Part shown: positions 52,559-59,296 of the stretch, in pieces | Numbering within the stretch: the first letter of the stretch is position 1 | Layout of the letters: every line of letters begins with the position of its first letter | Assembly (NCBI GenBank): GCA_964495375.1 | Contig: CAZBWM010000008.1 | Location: 1 to 64,000, forward strand | DNA length: 64,000 nt | Reading direction: 5' to 3' | Source: JAIESQ01 sp964495375 | GTDB lineage: Bacteria > Planctomycetota > Planctomycetia > Pirellulales > JAEUIK01 | Position numbers and translations under genes: made by a program | Notes under the pieces: model-generated | Told to the model about the DNA's origin: nothing | Database searches by the model: none | Seen by the model: only the letters and a program-made list of their open reading frames with translations

Positions 52559-52627
52559 GGTGTCAGGAACCGATTCCATTGACCGCCAACGATGGGTGGC
52601 TTGCCGCTTGAATCGGTTCCTGACACC
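52559..52627. repeat. GTGTCAGGAAC inverted repeat, copy 2
   Basis: Perfect 18-bp arms GGTGTCAGGAACCGATTC (52559-52576) and GAATCGGTTCCTGACACC (52610-52627) with a 33-nt loop. It lies between the divergent ABC ATPase and DUF1080 genes. Compare 1121-1188: the outer GTGTCAGGAAC is conserved, the inner stem differs. Confidence 0.8.
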
Positions 52628-52781
52628 GTTCGGGCTCGCCGCTGCTACGACTGTCCCACTAACCGATGGCCGTCAATTCGTGGGCTCGCAAGCTAAATGC
52701 ACAATTGCTTCCCGCCCTTGGCCACGCCAGAATACGCGGGCCGAACTTCCAACGCCCGCCAATTTTCGGAGCAATTCCGCA

Positions 52782-53540
52782 ATGCGACGCACCGCCTTTT
52801 TGTTCTTGCTTGTTGTCCTTTGTATGGCCGTCGCCCGACCGGCCACGGCCGCCGATTTCAATCGCGAGAAATTCGACGACGCCGGCTTCACGTCGATCTT
52901 CGACGGCAAAACCCTCAAAGGCTGGCACGTCAGCGCCAAGACCGGTCACAGCGGCGCGAGCGACCACAAAACGGGTGGCCGCTGGGTGGTCGAAGATGGC
53001 GCCATCATCGGCAGCCAGGACACGCCCGGCAACGGCGGGATCGTCATCACCGACAAACAATTTGGCGACTTCGAGGTCGCGCTCGAAATGAACAATGACT
53101 TCGTCCCCGACAGCGGGCTCTTCCTCCGCAGCAACGAGCAAGGTCAGGCCTATCAGTACATGATCGACTACCACGCCGACGGCAACCTGGCCGGCATCTA
53201 CGGCGAAGGGCTCCCCGGTGGTCTGCATCAGCGCAATTTTGACTTCACCAGCAAGGTCACCGAGATCAAGCCGCGCGAATGCCCGTTCCCGCTGCCGATC
53301 GCGCCCGCCGATTGGCCCAAGCTCTGGCAGCACGGCAAGTGGAATGAGTTGCGAGCCCGCATCGTCGGCAACCCGCCGCAGATCACCACCTGGATCAACG
53401 GCGTCCGCTTCATGGAGCTGAAAGACACCGAGAAGCGCCACACCGACACCGGTGGCATCGCGCTCCAGGTGCACGGCGGTGATGACACCACCAAGGAGTT
53501 CGTTCGCTATCGCAATGTTCGCGTGAAGGTGCTCGACTGA
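52782..53540 (+). CDS. DUF1080 (3-keto-disaccharide hydrolase-type) secreted protein
   Basis: 252 aa from ATG 52782; the long open frame upstream covers the repeat. Signal peptide at residues 1-23 (FLFLLVVLCMAVARPATAA). The DUF1080 jelly roll is evident: FTSIFDGKTLKGWHV, GRWVVEDGAIIG, DFEVALEMNNDFVPDSGLFL, NELRARIVGNPPQITTWING, GGIALQVHGGDDTTKEFVRY. Some family members act on 3-keto-glycosides; others may only bind glycans. It is very common in planctomycetes. Confidence 0.93.
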   Translation: MRRTAFLFLLVVLCMAVARPATAADFNREKFDDAGFTSIFDGKTLKGWHVSAKTGHSGASDHKTGGRWVVEDGAIIGSQDTPGNGGIVITDKQFGDFEVALEMNNDFVPDSGLFLRSNEQGQAYQYMIDYHADGNLAGIYGEGLPGGLHQRNFDFTSKVTEIKPRECPFPLPIAPADWPKLWQHGKWNELRARIVGNPPQITTWINGVRFMELKDTEKRHTDTGGIALQVHGGDDTTKEFVRYRNVRVKVLD

Positions 53541-53582
53541 TTACGGTTATGCTCGGGGAGCGTCCCCGTTTGCGTTGTTAGG

Positions 53583-53750
53583 AGTGTGCCACTGCTTGGC
53601 AGTCGGCTTTTTTCACGTTGAGCTAATCAAGAACTTCGGTTGCCGACGAACAAGCAGTGTCAAGGCTGCTGGTAGAAGCTCAGCACTGCTTGCCGGTGTC
53701 TGCATCGCTCGCAGCTTTGCGCTCAGCCGACCGGCAAACAGTGGCACACT
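53583..53750. repeat. ACTGCTTGG multi-hairpin element, copy B
   Basis: 168 bp. Outer arms AGTGTGCCACTGCTTGGCAG (from 53583) and the end GGCAAACAGTGGCACACT (53733-53750) pair with three mismatches over 26 bp. Inside lie GCCGACGAACAAGCAGTG (53643-53660) and CAGCACTGCTTG (53681-53692), which form a second stem. Blocks are shared with copy A at 44291-44445. It sits between DUF1080 and DinB genes. Confidence 0.85.
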
Positions 53751-53820
53751 TTCGCGTCGATCCGCATCCGTTCTCATACTTCTTCACGCACCATCTGCCT
53801 AGAATCTCCGGAGAATCCCG

Positions 53821-54327
53821 ATGTCCTTCGCCCAGCTTTTGCTCCCCGAGTTCGACCAGGAAATGGCCGGCACGCGCAAAGTGCTCGAGCGCATCCCCGA
53901 CGACAAAGCCGACTGGAAGGCCCACCCCAAGTCGAACACGATCGGCTGGGTCGGCGCGCACCTGGTCGAAATTCCCGGCTGGGTCGAAGGAACGCTCACG
54001 CAAGACTCGTGGGACATTCAGCCTCCGGGGGGCAAGCCATATCGCACTCCGCCGTGGACCAACCGCGCCGAGATGCTCGCGCAGTTCGACAAAAACGTCG
54101 CCGACGCCAAGCGCGCGATCGCGGCCACTGCGGACGAGGCCTTCTTGAAGGAGTGGTCGCTCTTGATGGGCGGTCAGCCGGTGATCACCATGCCCAGGCT
54201 CGGAGTGATCCGCAGCTTCGTGCTCAATCACACGATTCACCACCGCGCGCACCTGTGCGTCTACCTGCGGCTGAATGACATCCCCGTGCCCGGGCTGTAT
54301 GGCCCGAGTGCGGATGAGCAGGGGTGA
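53821..54327 (+). CDS. DinB-family protein
   Basis: 168 aa. Four-helix bundle of the DinB/YfiT superfamily, a metal-dependent group that includes thiol transferases. Putative metal ligands: His in GWVGAHLVEIPGW and the pair in NHTIHHRAHLCVYL. N-terminus FAQLLLPEFDQEMAGTRKVL is typical. The exact reaction is unknown for most members; thiol-dependent conjugation or hydrolysis is the best guess. It follows repeat element B. Confidence 0.9.
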   Translation: MSFAQLLLPEFDQEMAGTRKVLERIPDDKADWKAHPKSNTIGWVGAHLVEIPGWVEGTLTQDSWDIQPPGGKPYRTPPWTNRAEMLAQFDKNVADAKRAIAATADEAFLKEWSLLMGGQPVITMPRLGVIRSFVLNHTIHHRAHLCVYLRLNDIPVPGLYGPSADEQG

Positions 54328-54360
54328 GCTATTGCTGAGTGATCTCAAAGCTTGTGCGAA

Positions 54361-54636
54361 TCAATCCTGGCAGAGCCAAGACAAGATCTCTTGGACTGCC
54401 TCATCGTCCGATTGCACGGTTACTTCGCGTACCGGTTGAGCGTACTCATCCTCGTCGCGATCCCACATTTCAATCCACCATTTGCCGTCGTTGGTCGAAA
54501 CCTCGATGGCTCGCCCAGCATGCTCGGCAAACAGGAACGCACCAATATCGCGACCTCGAATCGAGACGCGTTCGATTGCCGTCACTAACCGCACTTCGAG
54601 CGATTGCAACGTGGCGATCGGTTGCGAATCTGTCAT
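54361..54636 (-). CDS. Small protein of unknown function
   Basis: 91 aa from ATG 54636 with GAGAGAG upstream; the frame is open to 54816. It is acidic with strand-rich segments: TLQSLEVRLVTAIERVSIRG, GRAIEVSTNDGKWWIEMWDR, then EYAQPVREVTVQSDDEAVQE and a final helix ILSWLCQD. It has no signal peptide. No family is recognised. It resembles small immunity-like or helper proteins in size and charge, but there is no toxin next to it. Confidence 0.6.
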   Translation of the reverse strand: MTDSQPIATLQSLEVRLVTAIERVSIRGRDIGAFLFAEHAGRAIEVSTNDGKWWIEMWDRDEDEYAQPVREVTVQSDDEAVQEILSWLCQD

Positions 54637-55003
54637 ATTCACTCTCTCGATAAACCGATGGCCGTTCACTCCCCCGCCATCGTCGGCGCTCCTCTTGAGA
54701 TGCCCCAGCGTCGCCTGAATCGGTCGACCGCCAGCAGCGTGCGATCGGTCCATGGCGGTCGATTGAAGAAGCCGTGCCGCTGATCGTCGGCCGCTCGGTT
54801 TCGACGCCACGACCAAGTCTAGATCGCCTGTTCATCGACTGCCAGGCAGGTCGCTCCACCTGAGAATTCTTAAAGAATCTCGGCCCCTGCCGCGCAGGAT
54901 CGGCCTCGCTCCTGCGTAACTAGGGTCGAACAGGCACGAGGATCGCTGGAGCGCTTCGCCCATCGCATGGTCGACAGATTCAATCTTTTCAGGGAGCAGG
55001 ACC
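54637..55003. other. 367-bp intergenic region before the RTX gene
   Basis: Lies between the small minus-strand gene and the plus-strand RTX gene (divergent), so should contain both promoters. Only a short self-complementary AT-rich site was seen: GAGAATTCTTAAAGAATCTC at 54862-54881. Confidence 0.35.
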
Positions 55004-57877
55004 ATGTCCCCCAATCGCACGCCGCATCGAAGTCACCGAACCCTCCGCGTCGAATCCTTGGAGCGCCGCGAAGTGATGTCGGCATCGCCTCTGATACCCG
55101 ACCTTGGCCAGCCGGTCCTTGCCTTCGCAAGCACTACCGTGCTGGCAGCAACGGCTTCGCCGGGCAGCGTCTCGAACCTGGCAGCCGCCACGTCGACCAT
55201 CGGTTTGGATGAGTCGTTTTCCGGCGATGGCATCGCGCAAGACTCCCGGCTCGATGCGGCTGAAGACGTGGTCGTGCAAGCGGATGGCAAAATCATTGCC
55301 GTCGGCGGCGCGTGGGCTTCGCGCTTCAATGCCGACGGCAGCCTCGACACGACGTTTGGCGGCGGAAGAGTGCAGCTTTCGATTCCGGCTACGGCCAACT
55401 TACCCGCTTCCACCGGTGTGCAGGCCAAGGCAGTCACCACCTACAACGGATCGATCTATGTTGCGGCCCAAATTGGCAGCTCGCTGGCGGTGTTGAAGCT
55501 CGATTCGTCTGGCAAGCTTGATTCCAGTTTCGCACTGAATTCATTCCAGCGTCACAACCCCGATTCCATCAATGGCCAACTCCACGGCTGGGACGTCAAG
55601 GACATCGCGATTAACTCTCAAGGAAAGGTTCTCGTCCTCGCGGAGAAACCCGAAAACGATGTGCTGTGGCGGCCAGGCTCGACGAATCGCACCGGGTTTC
55701 TTGTGGCCTGCTTCAACGGGAACGGCGAACTGAATCGCGATTTTGGACCCGCTGGCGACGGTTGGACCGGAATCGGTGGCGGAACTGCCGAGGCACTCGC
55801 CGTCGATTTGCAAGGCGGGATTGTCGCCGTCGGCAAGATGATCAGTAATTTCACGGCCGTTCGCTACACGTCGCGGGGGATTCTCGACAGTTCCTTCGGC
55901 GACAAGGGAATCGCACAAATCTCAAGTTCCGCAGGCATGGATGTGGCGATTCAATCGCTCAACGGCCAGTCGATTATCGCCGCCGTTACCGAGGGCTTCG
56001 GATTGGTGCGGCTGAATAGCAGCGGGAGTCTCATTGGCAGTGTCCAGAAAGTTGCCGACGGAAAAGGCGAATCGATCGCGATCGACCGCAGTAGCGGCAA
56101 GCTCGTCGTGGCTGGCTCAAAGTCCGATCAATTTGTCCTGGCTCGCTACCATGCCAACGCCACGCCCGACGTGGAGTTCGATGGCGACGGCATCGCCAGC
56201 GTGAATGCCGGCACCAACGAAGTCGTCAACGCGTTGGCCATCTCGAATGCCGGACGCCCCCTCATCGCGGGCAGTATCCGCGGCAGCTTTGCAGTCGTGC
56301 AATTCAGCGACGAGACTATTACCCCACCACCATCCATCGCGACTCTCGACATTAAGCCGATTGGCGTAGTCGAGCAGGGCGAACAAGGCCAGGGCATCGC
56401 GACAAAGTATGTTTTCCGAGTGACGAGATCGGGCAATGTCAGCGAGGCAACCACCTTCAATTGGGCGGTGGCAGGCAGCGGGAGCCACAAGGCGGATCGC
56501 TCCGACTTTGTCGGCGGCAACTTTGCCAGCGGAACGAGGACGTTCGCGGCAGGCCAAACCTCACTCGATATCGAAATCTACGTGGCCGGCGACTCCAAGC
56601 TCGAGGCCGACGAGCAATTCACCATCACCTTAGCGAAGCCATCGGCGAAAGCGACCCTGGCGACAGCCTCGGCCACGGGCACGATCGTCAACGATGACTC
56701 CGGCGTCATGCTCAACAGCCTGGGTCAGCTCATTATTCAGGGCGGCACCAACGCGGATGCCGTGTCGGTCGACCTGATCGGCACCGAGGTCGTTGTCAAC
56801 TTCAATGGTCGGCAAGAGCGCTTTCCCGTCGCGACCGTCAAGGCACTGGTGTTCCACGGCGGAAAGGGGGACGATTCCTTCACCAATAATACGCCCCTGG
56901 CCGCACAAGCTGACGGTGATGAAGGAAACGATCGACTGCTCGGCGGCAGCGGCCACGATGTGCTGCTAGGCGGCGCCGGCAACGACCAGTTGGAAGGCCG
57001 TGCCGGCAACGATCGCCTCGAAGGCGGCGTCGGCATTGATAAGCTCTTCGGCGGTGACGGCGACGACACGTTAGTCGCTCAAGACGGTACCTATGGCAAC
57101 GACGTTGTTGACGGCGGCGCCGGCAGCAATACCATCGTCGACGATCTGCCGCCCCCAGTTCCCGAGGTTACTCTCAACCGCCAAGGTCAGCTTGTCATCC
57201 AAGGCACCTCGACCGCCGATACGGCTTCCGTTCGCCTGGTGGGGAGCGAGGTTGTTGTCACGTTCAACGGTCGCGAGAAACGCTTTGCGGCGAGCTCGGT
57301 TCGGTCAATATTGTTCCGCGGAGGAAACGGGAACGACACCTTCACGAACAACACCTCGATCACCTCCGCAGCCTACGGCGAACAGGGCGACGACACACTC
57401 ATCGGTGGCAGCGGCAGCGATCTGCTGCGAGGCGGCGCTGGCAAGGATTGGCTGGAAGGACGCGCCGCTAACGATGCCCTCTACGGCGACGTCGGCAACG
57501 ATACGATGCAGGGAGGCGATGGCGACGACCACTTGTTCGGCGGCGACGGCGACGACCATCTCGATGGTAGCGCCGGCAGCGACACCCTCGAAGGCGGTCA
57601 AGGCAACGACGGCATGTACGGCGGGGATGGCCGCGACTTTCTCTTTGGCCAAGAGGGCAACGACTGGCTGTATGGCGGCGCCGGCAACGACGAGCTCGAT
57701 GGCGACGAGGACGACGACACGCTCTACGGTGAGGAAGGCAACGATCGACTCGTCTCCCGCGATGGTAAAGCCGGTAACGACAAGCTGTACGATTGGCTGG
57801 GCGCAAACGTCTTCGACGCCCTAATGGTCGAAATCGAGTTACAGGCTGCCAACAAAGTGGTTGCGAAGAAACGTTGA
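55004..57877 (+). CDS. Large surface protein: LEPR-XLL start, delta-60 repeats, Calx-beta, RTX repeats
   Basis: 957 aa. The N-terminus RTLRVESLERREVMSA matches the LEPR-XLL sorting region found on giant planctomycete surface proteins; no classical signal peptide. Residues about 65-445 carry delta-60 type repeats (RFNADGSLDTTFGGG, LDSSGKLDSSF, YTSRGILDSSFGDKG, FDGDGIASV). A Calx-beta domain at about 448-565 follows (FTITLAKPSAKATLATASAT). The C-terminal part has two tandem units of about 156 aa (from about 568 and 724), each with a beta-rich leader and then RTX nonapeptides (GGSGHDVLL, GGAGNDQLE, GGDGDDHLF), which bind calcium. It would fold outside the cell, probably after type I secretion. 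Confidence 0.88.
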   Translation: MSPNRTPHRSHRTLRVESLERREVMSASPLIPDLGQPVLAFASTTVLAATASPGSVSNLAAATSTIGLDESFSGDGIAQDSRLDAAEDVVVQADGKIIAVGGAWASRFNADGSLDTTFGGGRVQLSIPATANLPASTGVQAKAVTTYNGSIYVAAQIGSSLAVLKLDSSGKLDSSFALNSFQRHNPDSINGQLHGWDVKDIAINSQGKVLVLAEKPENDVLWRPGSTNRTGFLVACFNGNGELNRDFGPAGDGWTGIGGGTAEALAVDLQGGIVAVGKMISNFTAVRYTSRGILDSSFGDKGIAQISSSAGMDVAIQSLNGQSIIAAVTEGFGLVRLNSSGSLIGSVQKVADGKGESIAIDRSSGKLVVAGSKSDQFVLARYHANATPDVEFDGDGIASVNAGTNEVVNALAISNAGRPLIAGSIRGSFAVVQFSDETITPPPSIATLDIKPIGVVEQGEQGQGIATKYVFRVTRSGNVSEATTFNWAVAGSGSHKADRSDFVGGNFASGTRTFAAGQTSLDIEIYVAGDSKLEADEQFTITLAKPSAKATLATASATGTIVNDDSGVMLNSLGQLIIQGGTNADAVSVDLIGTEVVVNFNGRQERFPVATVKALVFHGGKGDDSFTNNTPLAAQADGDEGNDRLLGGSGHDVLLGGAGNDQLEGRAGNDRLEGGVGIDKLFGGDGDDTLVAQDGTYGNDVVDGGAGSNTIVDDLPPPVPEVTLNRQGQLVIQGTSTADTASVRLVGSEVVVTFNGREKRFAASSVRSILFRGGNGNDTFTNNTSITSAAYGEQGDDTLIGGSGSDLLRGGAGKDWLEGRAANDALYGDVGNDTMQGGDGDDHLFGGDGDDHLDGSAGSDTLEGGQGNDGMYGGDGRDFLFGQEGNDWLYGGAGNDELDGDEDDDTLYGEEGNDRLVSRDGKAGNDKLYDWLGANVFDALMVEIELQAANKVVAKKR

Positions 57878-57892
57878 CGATCCGTTATCCCG

Positions 57893-58068
57893 TTGCTTGG
57901 CAGTCGACGCGAAGTGTAGCGCGATTGCCTGACGACGCGCGGCGCCGACGGACAAGCAGTGCGGGGACGGGAGTCTTTCCGGCGTCGGTCGATCGTGTTT
58001 CGTTCACTCCCCTGCTCAACTGTCTCCTGCTCACCCGATCTCGCCCGCAGGGCGCGACTCCTGTCCCC
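57893..58068. repeat. Composite: partial ACTGCTTGG element plus GGGGACNGGAGTC copy 3
   Basis: TTGCTTGGCAGTCG (57893-57906) and CCGACGGACAAGCAGTG (to 57961) match the outer and inner blocks of elements A and B. Directly abutting is GGGGACGGGAGTC (57963-57975), pairing with GACTCCTGTCCCC (58056-58068), one mismatch in 13. Two repeat families are thus joined end to end, 15 bp after the RTX stop. Confidence 0.7.
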
Positions 58069-58164
58069 CTGCGGCGCTGCGCGCGTGAGGTTCACCACCA
58101 CAACACCACGATGACCAAGGGCTAGACACAACTCGCCGCGTGAATCAAAAACCAAGATCACGTT

Positions 58165-58241
58165 GACCACGGATTTCACAGGACACACGGATGAGAAGAG
58201 ACCCGATTCCAACATCCGTGCCATCGGTGTCATCCGTGGTC
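58165..58241. repeat. ACCACGGATTTCACA palindrome
   Basis: GACCACGGAT (58165-58174) and ATCCGTGGTC (58232-58241) are perfect inverted arms; inside, CACACGGATG (58184-58193) faces CATCCGTG (58213-58220). Similar ACCACGGATTTCAC sequences are widespread extragenic repeats in many large bacterial genomes. Confidence 0.7.
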
Positions 58242-58270
58242 CAGAACTTCGTGGTTCAAAGCGCCGCGGC

Positions 58271-58390
58271 TTTGGACGCAAATTGGACGCAGCTTGGACG
58301 CATACATCCCTCGGTTTGCGTCCAAGAATAAGTCGCTTCACCACAAGCACTTAATTGCCTGTAACGCGGTCTTTGGACGGTTTGGACGCA
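58271..58390. repeat. TTGGACGCA box array with 11-bp phasing
   Basis: TTTGGACGCA (58271), ATTGGACGCA (58282) and CTTGGACGCA (58293) lie in tandem at exactly 11-bp intervals. An inverted copy TGCGTCCAAG follows at 58317-58326, and two more, TTTGGACGG (58372) and TTTGGACGCA (58381), follow 45 bp later. It could be a protein-binding array or a degenerate repeat. Confidence 0.65.
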
Positions 58391-58767
58391 AAATCCCGGA
58401 ACACTTTATCGAAGATGGGGGGTGGCCCGGGGGCGGGAGCAGGTTAAGACGATACCCCGGCCGAGAGGCACGCGCCTTCCAGTCGGGCGAGTCGTGCACG
58501 ATGAGCTCCGGCTTTGCTTGTAGTGGTATTCGACACAGAGACGATCGCCTCCGCACGCCGCTGATGTTCCGGTGACCGAATCATTCGCAATTGCCTTGCG
58601 CGAGCTTGCCAACCGACCGCGACCTGCAAAGTTCGTGCAGTGGGCTCGCCTCGGTGAAGCGTGTTGTCCATCAGCACACCGCGCGATAGTCTGTCGCGCA
58701 GTCTTCGATCGATTCGTCGTCCAAGACGACCCCGTTTCTCGATTCAACCACCCGACCGCAGGCCAAG

Positions 58768-59166
58768 ATGAAGAGCACTCTAATTCCCGGCGTTCAAGGC
58801 GAACACAAGCACCGCGTGGTGTCGGAGAATCTCGTCAGTCACTTCAATCCCAAAGGGCCGGCCGTGCTGGGAACGCCCTTTCTGCTGCTGTTGATGGAAT
58901 CAGCGGCCTGGCGGGCGATGGCGCCGCACCTCGACGACGGAGAAGACTCGGTCGGCGTCGGTTTCGACTTTCGGCATCTCGCTCCCACTCCGGCCGGCAT
59001 GAACGTCGTGGCCAAGGCCGAAGTGCTCGAAGTCGACGGGCAGATGGTCACGCTATCGATCGAGGCCCACGACGAGCACGAAAAGATCGGCGAAGGGAAG
59101 CACGTGCGCGCGGTCGTCGACCTCGAGCGCTTCAAGAAGCGCCACCGCAAAAAAATCGAAGGGTGA
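58768..59166 (+). CDS. FlK-type thioesterase
   Basis: 132 aa, single hot-dog domain. Family sequence LGTPFLLLLMESAAW, HLDDGEDSVGVGFDFRHLAP, TPAGMNVVAKAEVLEVDGQM, EKIGEGKHVRAVVDLERFKK. The triad residues of fluoroacetyl-CoA thioesterase FlK (Thr42, Glu50, His76) have exact counterparts in spacing: T36, E44 and H70. That supports thioesterase activity on a small acyl-CoA. FlK is the defined member with fluoroacetate; most relatives have other or unknown substrates, and nothing here suggests fluoro-metabolism. Single gene in a repeat-rich area. Confidence 0.88.
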   Translation: MKSTLIPGVQGEHKHRVVSENLVSHFNPKGPAVLGTPFLLLLMESAAWRAMAPHLDDGEDSVGVGFDFRHLAPTPAGMNVVAKAEVLEVDGQMVTLSIEAHDEHEKIGEGKHVRAVVDLERFKKRHRKKIEG

Positions 59167-59227
59167 GAGGAGAGGCCTTTGCAACGCGTGGGCAACTCGG
59201 GCTAGAAGCTCTTGCCACGTTCGGCAT

Positions 59228-59282
59228 TTCGTGGCACGGCCATCCTGGCCGTGTTGTTCACGGGCGGGAAGCCCGTGCCACG
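59228..59282 (+). repeat. TCGTGGCACGGCCA-family repeat, full copy
   Basis: Begins TCGTGGCACGGCCATCCTGG, then CGTGTTGTTCACGGGCGGGA and ends AGCCCGTGCCACGG, where GTGGCACGG and CCGTGCCAC are complementary. It lies 62 bp after the thioesterase stop and 15 bp before the end of the convergent TolC-like gene. Confidence 0.8.
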
Positions 59283-59296
59283 GTGTTGCTCCAGGC

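Larger units (their letters stand above)
57878..58767. other. 890-bp gene-free, repeat-rich region
   Basis: No credible protein on either strand. It contains at least four repeat structures in a row: a partial ACTGCTTGG element, a GGGGACNGGAGTC repeat, an ACCACGGATTTCACA palindrome, and the TTGGACGCA boxes, listed separately. It separates the RTX gene from the thioesterase. Confidence 0.7.

Noticed and set aside
58271..58390. TTGGACGCA boxes as a CRISPR array
   Set aside because: The units are 10-11 bp with no spacers of constant length between them and include an inverted copy.
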